Source: Thermomonas alba (lineage in GTDB: Bacteria > Pseudomonadota > Gammaproteobacteria > Xanthomonadales > Xanthomonadaceae). Taken from it: 64,000 nt of DNA. Each line of letters begins with the position of its first letter. Within the stretch, counting starts at the first letter, position 1. A program made the position numbers and the translations under genes. Of the stretch, positions 16,486-27,156 are shown in pieces. The DNA lies in NCBI RefSeq assembly GCF_022419205.1, contig NZ_JAJOZU010000001.1:62001-126000 (forward strand), written 5' to 3'. The notes under the pieces are model-generated. The model ran no database searches. It was not told the origin of the DNA and worked only from the letters and a program-made list of their open reading frames with translations.

Positions 16486-17727
16486 ATGATGGGCAAGCGT
16501 CGCGTGGTGGTCACCGGCATGGGGATCGTCTCACCGCTGGGCAACGATCTTCCCAGCAACTGGGAGGCAATCGTCCACGGGCGCTCCGGAATCGGTCCGG
16601 TGACGGGCTTCGATGCCTCGACTTTCGCGACCAGGATCGCCGGTGAGATTCGCGACTTCGACGTCACCCGCTGGGTGAATCCGAAGGACGCGAAGAAGAT
16701 GGATCATTTCATCCACTACGGCATCGCCGCCGCGCTGATGGCCAAGGACGATGCCGGGCTGGAGATCACCGAGGCCAATGCCGAGCGCATCGGCGCGCTG
16801 ATCGGCGCCGGTATCGGCGGTATCTGGGGGATCGAGGAAACCGCGATCAAGCTGCATGAGGGCGGGGTACGCAAGATCAGCCCGTTCTATATCCCCAGCA
16901 CCATCATCAATATGCTCCCGGGCCAGCTGTCGCTGATGACCGGGATCAAGGGGCCGACCTTCTCGGCGGTCTCCGCCTGCGCCACCTCCAATCACAGCAT
17001 CGGCGTGGCGATGCGCATGATCCAGTACGGCGATGCCGACGTGATGTTCGCCGGCGGCGCCGAGCGCGGCAGTTCGCCCACCTCGATGGGCGGCTTTTGC
17101 GCGATGAAGGCGATGAGCACCCGCAACGACGATCCGACGCGCGCTTCGCGCCCGTGGGACGCCGAGCGCGACGGCTTCGTGCTGGGCGATGGCGCCGGCA
17201 TCCTGGTGCTGGAGGAGTACGAGCACGCCAAGGCCCGCGGCGCGCGCATCTACTGCGAGCTGGCCGGCTTCGGCGCGACCTCCGATGCCTTCCACATGAC
17301 CGCGCCCAGCGAAAATGGCGAGGGCCCGGCACGCTGCATGACGATGGCGCTGCGCGATGCCGGGGTGAATGTGGAGGACGTGGGCTATATCAACGCGCAC
17401 GGCACCAGCACGCCGCTGGGCGACGTGGCCGAGACGCTGGCGATCAAGCGCGCGCTGGGTGATCACGCGTACAAGACGATGGTCAGCTCGACCAAGTCGA
17501 TGACCGGGCACCTGCTGGGCGCGGCCGGCGGCGTGGAAGCGATCTACACGGTGAAGGCGCTGGAGACCGGCATCATTCCCCCGACCATCAATCTGGAGCA
17601 GCCGGGCGAGGGGTGTGATCTGGATTACGTGCCGAATACGGCGCGTCAGGCGCGGGTGAATGTGGTGGTGTCGAATGGCTTTGGCTTTGGCGGCACCAAC
17701 AGCACGCTGGTGTTCAAGCGGATCTGA
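16486..17727 (+). CDS. fabF: 3-oxoacyl-ACP synthase II (FabF)
   Basis: A 413-residue elongating condensing enzyme. The catalytic set is Cys165 (SACATSNHSIG), His305 (NAHGTSTPLGD) and His342 (SMTGHLLGAAGG). The N-terminus RVVVTGMGIVSPLG and C-terminus GFGFGGTNSTLVF are diagnostic. A ribosome binding site (GAAGGGAG) precedes the ATG at 16486; the next codon but zero, ATG at 16489, is equally possible. It closes the fatty acid block and is followed by folate genes. Confidence 0.97.
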   Translation: MMGKRRVVVTGMGIVSPLGNDLPSNWEAIVHGRSGIGPVTGFDASTFATRIAGEIRDFDVTRWVNPKDAKKMDHFIHYGIAAALMAKDDAGLEITEANAERIGALIGAGIGGIWGIEETAIKLHEGGVRKISPFYIPSTIINMLPGQLSLMTGIKGPTFSAVSACATSNHSIGVAMRMIQYGDADVMFAGGAERGSSPTSMGGFCAMKAMSTRNDDPTRASRPWDAERDGFVLGDGAGILVLEEYEHAKARGARIYCELAGFGATSDAFHMTAPSENGEGPARCMTMALRDAGVNVEDVGYINAHGTSTPLGDVAETLAIKRALGDHAYKTMVSSTKSMTGHLLGAAGGVEAIYTVKALETGIIPPTINLEQPGEGCDLDYVPNTARQARVNVVVSNGFGFGGTNSTLVFKRI

Positions 17728-17735
17728 TCACCATT

Positions 17736-17761
17736 CCCTCCCTCATTGACGGGGAGGGTTT
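17736..17761 (+). terminator. Possible weak terminator after fabF
   Basis: CCCTCCC (17736-17742) pairs with GGGAGGG (17752-17758) around a nine-base loop, followed by only three T residues. It sits in the 53-base gap before pabB. Confidence 0.35.
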
Positions 17762-17780
17762 GGGTGGGTGCCTTCCCACG

Positions 17781-19139
17781 ATGACGACGCGCGCCCTGCC
17801 CGCCGATACCGATCTGCTCGCACTGCACCGGCTCGATCCTGAGCGCTATCCGGTGCTGCTGGAATCCAGCAGCGGCGGCCCGCTGGGACGGCATGACCTG
17901 CTGCTGGCGCATGCCGGCGAAGGCTTCGCCCTGCACTGCGACGGATGCGTGCGCACGCTCGCTGGCGTGCCGCTCGCCGGCACCTTCCTCGACGTGCTGG
18001 ATGCGCGCTGGCAGGATGCGCGCGCTGCGACTGGCGGCGATTCGACAGGCCCCGCGCGGCCGTTCCGCGGCGGCTGGGCGTTGCTGCTGGGCTACGAGCT
18101 GGCCGCGCAGGTGGAGCCTGTCCTGCGGCTGCCGGCGGCTGTGGGCGGCCTGCCGGTTGCGGTCGCGCTGCGCTGCCCAGCGGCGCTGCTGCGCGACCGC
18201 GCCACGGGCGACTGCGTGGCCGTGGCGGAAGCCGGCGAGCAAGCCTGGCTGCAGCGCATCGCCGATGACGCCGAACGGGCGCGCGCGCTGCCTCCGCTGC
18301 CGGCGTGGACGCCGCCCATCGCCATTGAGGAAGACCCGCCGCAGCGCTACCTCGATGGCGTGGCGCGGGTGCTGGACTATCTGGCCGCTGGCGACGTGTT
18401 CCAGGTCAACCTGTCGCGCGGCTGGCGGGTGGCGTTCGACCGCGCGCTGGATCCGGCCGCGCTGTTCCAGCGCCTGCGCGCGCACAACCCGGCGCCGTTC
18501 GCCGGCATCTTCCGCAGCCCGTGGGGCAGCGTGGTCAGCGCCTCGCCGGAGCGGTTGCTCTCGCTGCACGCCGGGATCGCGCAGACCCGCCCGATCGCCG
18601 GCACCCGCGCGCGTTTTCCGGGCGACGACGACGCGGCGCGCATCCGCGAGCTGGTCGGGCACCCGAAGGAACGCGCCGAACACGTGATGCTGCTGGATCT
18701 CGAGCGCAACGACCTTGGCCGCGTGTGCGCGCCCGGCAGCGTGCGGGTGGACGAGCTGATGACGGTGGAAAGCTACGCCCACGTGCACCACATCGTCAGC
18801 AATGTGCGCGGCGCGCTGCGCGCCGGCGTGACCCCGGGGCAGGCGATCGCCGCGGTGTTCCCCGGTGGCACGATCACCGGCTGCCCGAAGGTGCGCTGCA
18901 TGCAGATCATTGCCGAGCTGGAGGTCGCCGGCCGCGGCGCCTATACCGGTGCGCTGGGCTGGCTGGGCCATGATGGCAACCTCGATCTCAACATCCTGAT
19001 CCGCAGCGCGGAGGTCGAGGGCGAGGTGCTGCGCTTCCGCACCGGCGCCGGCATCGTGATCGACTCCGACCCGCAGCGCGAGCTGGACGAAACTCGGGCG
19101 AAGGCGCGTGGCATGCTGCGCGCGCTGGGGGTGGAGTGA
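17781..19139 (+). CDS. pabB: Aminodeoxychorismate synthase component I (PabB-like)
   Basis: A 452-residue chorismate-binding enzyme. The C-terminal catalytic domain shows SASPERLLSL, the ITGCPKVRCMQIIAELE region and GAGIVIDSDPQRELDET. With a glutaminase partner it should aminate chorismate to 4-amino-4-deoxychorismate for folate. The context (a PabC-like lyase directly after) favours PabB over anthranilate synthase TrpE. One oddity: the motif is PIAGT (Ala273) where E. coli PabB has PIKGT with a nucleophilic Lys; PIAGT is the TrpE-like form. No pabA glutaminase gene is in the window. The ATG at 17781 is chosen; a TTG at 17760 is also in frame. Confidence 0.85.
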   Translation: MTTRALPADTDLLALHRLDPERYPVLLESSSGGPLGRHDLLLAHAGEGFALHCDGCVRTLAGVPLAGTFLDVLDARWQDARAATGGDSTGPARPFRGGWALLLGYELAAQVEPVLRLPAAVGGLPVAVALRCPAALLRDRATGDCVAVAEAGEQAWLQRIADDAERARALPPLPAWTPPIAIEEDPPQRYLDGVARVLDYLAAGDVFQVNLSRGWRVAFDRALDPAALFQRLRAHNPAPFAGIFRSPWGSVVSASPERLLSLHAGIAQTRPIAGTRARFPGDDDAARIRELVGHPKERAEHVMLLDLERNDLGRVCAPGSVRVDELMTVESYAHVHHIVSNVRGALRAGVTPGQAIAAVFPGGTITGCPKVRCMQIIAELEVAGRGAYTGALGWLGHDGNLDLNILIRSAEVEGEVLRFRTGAGIVIDSDPQRELDETRAKARGMLRALGVE

Positions 19140-19239
19140 TGCACGGAGCCGCGATTCGAAGCGCCATGGCGCGCGTGGAAAGCCGGAAGCGGATGCCCCG
19201 GCATTCGACGCACAAAGCGAGTATCGGGGAGCGACTGCG

Positions 19240-20075
19240 TTGAATGCCGGGGCGTCCGCGTTGTTCCGGGGCCTTGCGCGCGTGGACACGGTCCCATTCG
19301 CCAACCGCGGCCTGAACTACGGCGACGGTGTGTTCGAGACCATGCGGATCCACCATGGCGCCGTGCCGCTATGGCCGCGGCACCTGGCGCGCTTGCGGGA
19401 TGGCGCGACCCGGCTCGGCATCGCGGTGCCGTCGCCGGCGTTCATCGAGGCCCGGATCGCCGAACTGATCGCGGGCGTCGAGTCCGGCGTGCTCAAGCTG
19501 CTGCTGACCCGCGGCGAGGGCGGGCGCGGCTATGCGCCGCCGGCCGAGGCCGTGCCGGTCTGGACGCTGGCGCTGCATCCGCTGCCGGCGACACCCGCGG
19601 CGCTGCGCTTGCATTCCTGCGAGACCCGCCTGGCGATCCAGCCGGCGCTGGCCGGGATCAAGCACTGCAACCGGCTGGAGCAGGTGCTGGCGCGCGCCGA
19701 GGTGGAGCGCGCCGGCTGCGAGGAAGGATTGATGTGCGATACCGATGGGCGTCCGGTATGCGCCACCGCGGCCAACCTGCTGGCGTTCGACGGCCGCCGC
19801 TGGCGCACGCCGGTGCTGGCGCGCTGCGGCGTGGCTGGCGTGCTGCGCGGCTGGCTGCTGGAGCAGGGACTGCTGCAGGAGGCGGTGCTGTCGATGCAGG
19901 AGGTGGCCTCCGCCGAGGCGCTGGCCCTGTGCAACGCCGTGCGCGGTATCCTGCCGGTCGCGACGCTGGGCGCGCAGCGCTGGCGCGCGCATCCGGCCAC
20001 CACTGAACTGCAGGCACGACTGGCGATGGCGTATCCGATGTTTTCCTGTTCCAGCGAGCCCGGCGAGGCCCGGCC

Positions 20076-20079
<4 letters not shown>
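19240..20079 (+). CDS. pabC: Aminodeoxychorismate lyase / class IV aminotransferase (PabC-like)
   Basis: A fold-type IV PLP enzyme of 279 residues (from the TTG at 19240). FANRGLNYGDGVFETMRI opens the fold, KLLLTRGEGGRGY follows, and IKHCNRLEQVLARAE holds the PLP lysine; C-terminal EVASAEALALCNAVRGILPV is typical of PabC. It should split aminodeoxychorismate into p-aminobenzoate and pyruvate, matching pabB upstream. No ATG fits near the homology start: TTG at 19240 has GGGGAG eight bases upstream, while the only in-frame ATG (19108) lies inside pabB. The stop overlaps the mltG start by four bases. Confidence 0.87.
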
Positions 20080-22809
<2,730 letters not shown>

Positions 22810-22836
22810 TGGAGCGCATGCCATGGGCCGGCCCGG

Positions 22837-22865
22837 TTGTGGACGGGCGGAGGACGGTTGAGAAT
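22837..22865 (+). promoter_or_regulatory. Putative sigma-70 promoter for pilZ
   Basis: TTGTGG (22837-22842), 17 bases, GAGAAT (22860-22865). The expected transcription start near 22872 falls inside the perfect palindrome at 22867-22890. Confidence 0.5.
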
Positions 22866-22866
22866 G

Positions 22867-22890
22867 GAACCGGTCCGCGCGGACCGGTTC
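22867..22890. repeat. Perfect 24-bp palindrome at the pilZ promoter
   Basis: The half-site GAACCGGTCCGC is followed at once by its exact reverse complement GCGGACCGGTTC. It starts one base after a possible -10 box and ends 30 bases before the pilZ ATG. In DNA it could be an operator for a dimeric regulator; in RNA it would fold as a 10-bp stem with a GCGC loop. No T-tract follows, so it is not an intrinsic terminator. Confidence 0.85.
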
Positions 22891-22920
22891 ACGCACACGG
22901 GTAATCCACGGGGAGTCAGG

Positions 22921-23280
22921 ATGAGCAATCCATCGGGCGGTGCGCGGCAGGGCATCCTGTCGCTGGTGATCAAGGACAAGGCTGGCCTGTACAACGCCTA
23001 CATGCCCTTCATCCGTCACGGCGGCATCTTCGTGCCGACCAGTCGCCGCTATTTTCTCGGTGATGAGGTTTTCCTGCTGCTCACCCTGCCGGATTCCTCC
23101 GAGCGCCTGCCGGTGGCTGGCAAGGTGGTGTGGGTGACGCCGACCGGCGCGCAGGGCAACCGTGCGGCCGGGATTGGCGTGCAGTTCGCCGACTCCGCCG
23201 AAGGCGAGGCGGTGCGCAGCAAGATCGAAACCATCCTGGCCGGCACCCTCAACGCGGACCAGCCGACCCAGACGATGTGA
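22921..23280 (+). CDS. pilZ: PilZ-domain protein (type IV pilus assembly PilZ)
   Basis: A 119-residue single-domain PilZ protein of the type IV pilus class: QGILSLVIKDKAGLYNAYMPF, GGIFVPTSRRYFLGDEVFLLLTLPDSSERLPVAGKVVWVTP in pieces, and GIGVQFADSAEG. The c-di-GMP-binding motif RxxxR at the N-terminus is not evident, as in the pilus PilZ proteins of Xanthomonas and Pseudomonas, which act in pilus assembly without binding the nucleotide. Its place after holB is conserved in this group. A 111-base leader region carries a possible promoter and a perfect palindrome. It converges with the fad gene. Confidence 0.93.
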   Translation: MSNPSGGARQGILSLVIKDKAGLYNAYMPFIRHGGIFVPTSRRYFLGDEVFLLLTLPDSSERLPVAGKVVWVTPTGAQGNRAAGIGVQFADSAEGEAVRSKIETILAGTLNADQPTQTM

Positions 23281-23301
23281 CGGCAAGCGCAGAGCCCGGG
23301 C

Positions 23302-25377
23302 TCAGGCCACCGGCGTGCGCAGCACGGGATCGTCCCAACCCGGGCGTGGAGCGAAGCGCTCCCCGTAGCGAGCGCGCAGCGCCTCCAGGCGCGCCAGCAG
23401 CGCATCGGCGCCGACCGTGCGAATGTGCTGGATCGGGCCGCCGCGGAACGGCGCAAAGCCAGTGCCGAAGATCACCCCGGCATCCAGCAGGTCGGCATCG
23501 CTCACCACGCCATCGTGCAGGCAGGCCACGGCTTCGTTGAGCAGCGGCAGGATCAGGCGGTCCTCCAGGTCGCCCGGCGCCACGAAGCCGTCCGGCAGCG
23601 CCGGCTTGACCGCCTTGCCGTTCTCCCATTTGTAGAGGCCCTGGCCGTCTTTCTTGCCGCGCTTGCCGGCAGCGACCGTCGCCAGCGCCGCCGGTACCTC
23701 CAGGCCGAGGAAGGGCGCCAGTTCCTTGCCGACGCTCGCGGCCACGTCCAGGCCTACGGTGTCGAGCAGTTCGATCGGCCCCATCGGCATGCCGAAGCGC
23801 GTCGCCGCCTTGTCGATCGCCGGGCCGGGGATGCCTTCGGCATAGGCGGTGGCGGCTTCCAGCATGTACGGGAACAGCACCCGGTTGACCAGGAAGCCCG
23901 GCGTGCCGGCCACCGGCACCGGGAACTTGCCCAGCGCCTTGCAGAAGGCGGCCAGGCGGCGCTCGGTCTCCGCGGCCATGCCAGCGTGGCGGATGATCTC
24001 CACCAGCGGCATCTGCGCCACCGGATTGAAGTAATGCAGGCCGGCGAACTGCGCCGGACGCGCGAGATGCGGGCGCAGCGCATCCAGCGGGATCGACGAG
24101 GTGTTGGTGACCAGCAGTGCGTCGGCCTTCATGCGCGGCTCTACCGCCTGGTAGAGCTCGCGCTTGGCCTCGGGGTTTTCGATGATGGCCTCGATCACGA
24201 GATCGGCCTCGGGCACGCCCGCGCCGTCGAGGTCGGACTTCAATCGCGCGGCCACCGCCGGACGCTTGCTCGCGTCCTTCACTTTCTTCTCGAACAGCGC
24301 CTGCGCCCGCTGCAGCGCGGCGTCGATGAAGCGCTGCTCGCGGTCCTGCAGCGTCACTTCGAAGCCCTTGTAGGCGGCGAACGCGGCGATGTCGCCGCCC
24401 ATCACGCCGGCGCCGACCACGTGCACGCGCGTAATGCCGGATTCGCCCTTGCCCAGCGCTTTGAGCCGTTCGGTGAGGAAAAAGATGCGGATCAGGTTGC
24501 GCGCGGTCGGGGTGGCGGCCAGCTTGACCACCGCGCGACGCTCGGCGTCCAGGCGCGCGCGGATCGATTTGCCGCCGCTGCGCTCCCAGGTCGAGATCAG
24601 CGCATAGGGCGCTGGGTAGAACGCCTTGGGCGCCTTGCGCGCGACCTGCTTGCGCATCTGCGGCGCCAGCAGCTTGCGCGCGAGGAAGGTGTTGGTCAGC
24701 CAGCCCAGCGCGCGCTGCTTGAATGGACGCGTGATGCCTTGCAGCGCCAGCGCAGCGGCGGCATCCACCAGCACCGCCGGCTCGGCGAGCGCATCCACCA
24801 GCCCGATCGCCCGCGCGGCCTGGGCCGAGAGCGCACGCCCGGTCAGCATCAGGTCCATCGCCGCCGGCGCGCCGACCAGGCGCGGCAGGCGGGCGCTGCC
24901 GCCCCAGCCGGGGAAGATGCCCAGCTGCACTTCCGGCAGGCCGATGCGGGTGGAGGCATCGCTGCTGGCCACGCGATAGCGGCAGGCCAGCGCAAGCTCG
25001 GTGCCGCCGCCCATGCAGAAGCCGTGGATCGCGGCGGCGCTGGGGCAGGGCAGGCTGGCCAGCGCCTGGAATACATCCTGGCCGCGGCGGATGGCGTCTT
25101 CGACGGTGCCGCGACGGTCGTATTCCTGAAACTCCTTGAGATCGGCGCCGGCGATGAAGCCGTTGGCCTTGCCGGAGGCGATCACCAGCGCTTTTGGCGG
25201 ATCCAGGGCGATCCGTTCCAGCGCGCTGCCCAGTTCGATCAGCGCATCCTGGGAAAACGCGTTGACTGCCGCGTCGGCGCGGTCGAAATACAGCACTAGC
25301 ACGCCATCATCGCGGCGCTGAGGGCGCCAGTGCCGCAGACGCAGGCCGTCGAAGTCGTGAGCGGAGGAATCGGTCAT
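23302..25377 (-). CDS. Enoyl-CoA hydratase / 3-hydroxyacyl-CoA dehydrogenase fusion (FadB/FadJ-like)
   Basis: A 691-residue bifunctional beta-oxidation enzyme. The N-terminal crotonase half has FIAGADLKEFQ and IHGFCMGGGTELALACRY, with the oxyanion and Glu residues in place. After a linker, the dehydrogenase half has the NAD motif VHVVGAGVMGGDIAAFAA, then IEAIIENPEAKRELY, SNTSSIPL-like NTSSIPLDAL, HYFNPVAQMPLVEII and the C-terminal lobe GTGFAPFRGGPI. It should hydrate and oxidise acyl-CoA intermediates. No thiolase is next to it, so it is not a classical fadBA pair. It is a lone gene, divergent from rpoE and convergent with pilZ. Confidence 0.93.
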   Translation of the reverse strand: MTDSSAHDFDGLRLRHWRPQRRDDGVLVLYFDRADAAVNAFSQDALIELGSALERIALDPPKALVIASGKANGFIAGADLKEFQEYDRRGTVEDAIRRGQDVFQALASLPCPSAAAIHGFCMGGGTELALACRYRVASSDASTRIGLPEVQLGIFPGWGGSARLPRLVGAPAAMDLMLTGRALSAQAARAIGLVDALAEPAVLVDAAAALALQGITRPFKQRALGWLTNTFLARKLLAPQMRKQVARKAPKAFYPAPYALISTWERSGGKSIRARLDAERRAVVKLAATPTARNLIRIFFLTERLKALGKGESGITRVHVVGAGVMGGDIAAFAAYKGFEVTLQDREQRFIDAALQRAQALFEKKVKDASKRPAVAARLKSDLDGAGVPEADLVIEAIIENPEAKRELYQAVEPRMKADALLVTNTSSIPLDALRPHLARPAQFAGLHYFNPVAQMPLVEIIRHAGMAAETERRLAAFCKALGKFPVPVAGTPGFLVNRVLFPYMLEAATAYAEGIPGPAIDKAATRFGMPMGPIELLDTVGLDVAASVGKELAPFLGLEVPAALATVAAGKRGKKDGQGLYKWENGKAVKPALPDGFVAPGDLEDRLILPLLNEAVACLHDGVVSDADLLDAGVIFGTGFAPFRGGPIQHIRTVGADALLARLEALRARYGERFAPRPGWDDPVLRTPVA

Positions 25378-25471
25378 GGTCAGGCCATCCCAAGCATGGG
25401 GCGAGCGGTTATCGTAGCCCGCGCGAACTTGAATCCGTATCTAATCCGCCACACTTGGGCGGGAAAGCTGC

Positions 25472-25499
25472 GGAACTTTCCCGGCAAGTTCCTGTCACA
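25472..25499 (+). promoter_or_regulatory. Sigma-E-type promoter of rpoE with inverted repeat
   Basis: GGAACTT (25472-25478), 16 bases, TCACA (25495-25499) fits the sigma-E/AlgU pattern (GAACTT-N16-TCtgA). It predicts self-activation of rpoE with a leader of about 55 bases. The -35 is also one arm of a perfect inverted repeat, GGAACTT-N7-AAGTTCC. A 6-bp hairpin (GCCCGG/CCGGGC, 25502-25518) lies near the expected start of the RNA. Confidence 0.7.
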
Positions 25500-25559
25500 G
25501 CGCCCGGAAACACCGGGCCAGATCAGAGTGAGGCTGCGGTGGACGCAACGGAGGATCGG

Positions 25560-26165
25560 GTGTCGCAAGCGCTGGATCAGGACCTGGTGGCGCGCGTGCA
25601 GTGCGGCGATACGGCCGCCTTCGACCTGCTGGTACGCAAGTACCAGCATCGCGTCGCGGCGGTGATTGCGCGCTATGTGCATGATTGGTCCGAGGTCCAG
25701 GACGTGGCCCAGGAAACGTTCATTCGCGCCTATCGGGCGATCGGCGGGTTTCGCGGAGATGCTCAGTTTTCCACCTGGCTGCACCGGATCGCGGTCAATA
25801 CCGCGATGAACCATCTGGCGGCGCACGGCCGGCGTCCGCCCGGCGAGGATATCGATATCGAGGATGCCGAACAGTTCGAATCCGGCCTGCGCCTACGCGA
25901 CAACGATACCCCCGAGCGCGAGTTGATGCGCCAGCAGTTGGAACAAACGGTGCTGGATGCGGTCGAAGCGCTGCCGGCTGATCTGCGTGAGGCGATCACC
26001 CTGCGCGAGGTCGAAGGACTGAGCTACGAGGAGATCGCCGAGCGTATGGGGTGCCCGATTGGCACGGTGCGCTCGCGCATCTTCCGCGCCCGCGAGGCGA
26101 TCGATGCGCGTCTGCGCCCGCTGCTGGATCACGACCAGGCACTCAAGCGATCCAAAGCGTCATGA
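25560..26165 (+). CDS. rpoE: RNA polymerase sigma factor RpoE (sigma-E/AlgU)
   Basis: A 201-residue ECF sigma factor. Region 2 (AFDLLVRKYQHRVAAVI, VQDVAQETFIRAYRAI, FSTWLHRIAVNTAMNHL) and region 4 (ADLREAITLREVEGLSYEEIAERMGCPIGTVRSRIFRAREAI, in order) match the RpoE/AlgU group. It should drive envelope-stress genes and be held by the membrane anti-sigma encoded next. I chose the GTG at 25560, which has GGAGG five bases upstream; another in-frame GTG at 25539 lacks one. The stop overlaps the rseA-like start (ATGA). The upstream promoter looks sigma-E dependent. Confidence 0.95.
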   Translation: MSQALDQDLVARVQCGDTAAFDLLVRKYQHRVAAVIARYVHDWSEVQDVAQETFIRAYRAIGGFRGDAQFSTWLHRIAVNTAMNHLAAHGRRPPGEDIDIEDAEQFESGLRLRDNDTPERELMRQQLEQTVLDAVEALPADLREAITLREVEGLSYEEIAERMGCPIGTVRSRIFRAREAIDARLRPLLDHDQALKRSKAS

Positions 26166-27067
26166 CATCCGCGGATATTCCCATGGAGACCACGCCCGAT
26201 ACCGACCGCTATTGCATCGGCCTGACCCAGCTGTCGAGCCGGGAGCAGCTGTCCGCGTTGATGGATGGGATGCTGCCGGAGGATCAGACCCGCTTCCTGC
26301 TGCGCCGCCTGCGGCACGATGCCGAGCTGGCCGCCAGCTGGGAACGCTGGCGTATCGCCAGCGACGTGATGCGCGGGCTGGCGCCGGCGCGTCATCTGCC
26401 TGCGGATTTCGCGCTGCGCGTGGCGGCAGCCTTGCGCGAGCAGGCCGCGGTCGAGCGGCGGGAACAGAGGCGCGTGGGGCGCCGTTACTGGTACGCCAGC
26501 GCGGCGTTGCTGGCGGCGCTGGCGCTGCTACCGGTCATGCGCGGGCCGACGCCGAGCGAGGCGCCAGGCCGCGCGCCGGCGCTGGCCGCGGTGTCCGTCA
26601 AGCCTGCCACCGCGCCGCAGGTCCATCGGGCGGCGCCCGTCGCGGTGGGCGCCAGCGCGCCGGCAGACGCCTCCGTGAGCGTCGCGCTTGCCAGCAGCAC
26701 ATCGGCACGTAAGCCGGAAGGGGCCGTGCAGGCGGAGCGCGGCGATCGTGGCCGCAGCCTGCAGCGGCCGCCTTCTGCGGCGCCTGTGATCGAGCTGGCG
26801 CAGAGGCCCTCTGCGCTCGAGTTCGAATCCAGTGCGACAGGCATCGGCAGTCGTCCCTGGCCGCGCCGGATCCTCCCTCAGTACGGTGAAGGCGATCGCT
26901 TCACGGTCGGTTTCGGCGAACTTGCGCCTGCGGGTCAGGCGTTGCCGGCCTTGCTGCCGATGATGCCGTCGCCGGCGTTCTTGCAGCAGGCCGCTCCGGC
27001 GCCGGCGCAGCGGGCAGGGTCAGATCGTGCGCCTGACCGCGAGCAGGCGGATCCGACGCAGCCGTGA
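26162..27067 (+). CDS. rseA: RseA-like anti-sigma-E factor
   Basis: A 301-residue single-pass membrane protein. The cytoplasmic N-terminal part carries the RseA signature (REQLSALMDGMLPED, then LLRRLRHDAELAASWERWRIASDVMRG). One membrane helix follows at about residues 109-125 (YWYASAALLAALALLPV). The periplasmic part is long, Ala/Pro-rich and low in complexity. It should bind RpoE until cut during stress. Members in this order have a similar poorly conserved periplasmic tail. It is coupled to rpoE by overlap, and a GTG frame of the mucD reading frame overlaps its stop. No rseB/mucB gene follows. Confidence 0.87.
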   Translation: MTSADIPMETTPDTDRYCIGLTQLSSREQLSALMDGMLPEDQTRFLLRRLRHDAELAASWERWRIASDVMRGLAPARHLPADFALRVAAALREQAAVERREQRRVGRRYWYASAALLAALALLPVMRGPTPSEAPGRAPALAAVSVKPATAPQVHRAAPVAVGASAPADASVSVALASSTSARKPEGAVQAERGDRGRSLQRPPSAAPVIELAQRPSALEFESSATGIGSRPWPRRILPQYGEGDRFTVGFGELAPAGQALPALLPMMPSPAFLQQAAPAPAQRAGSDRAPDREQADPTQP

Positions 27068-27156
27068 GTGTCATTGGTCCGCGCATCCAGGCTCCGCCGT
27101 CTTTTCAGCGTCATTTCTATTTCGAGAGACTCAAGCGAACGAGGAGTAGTCCGTCC

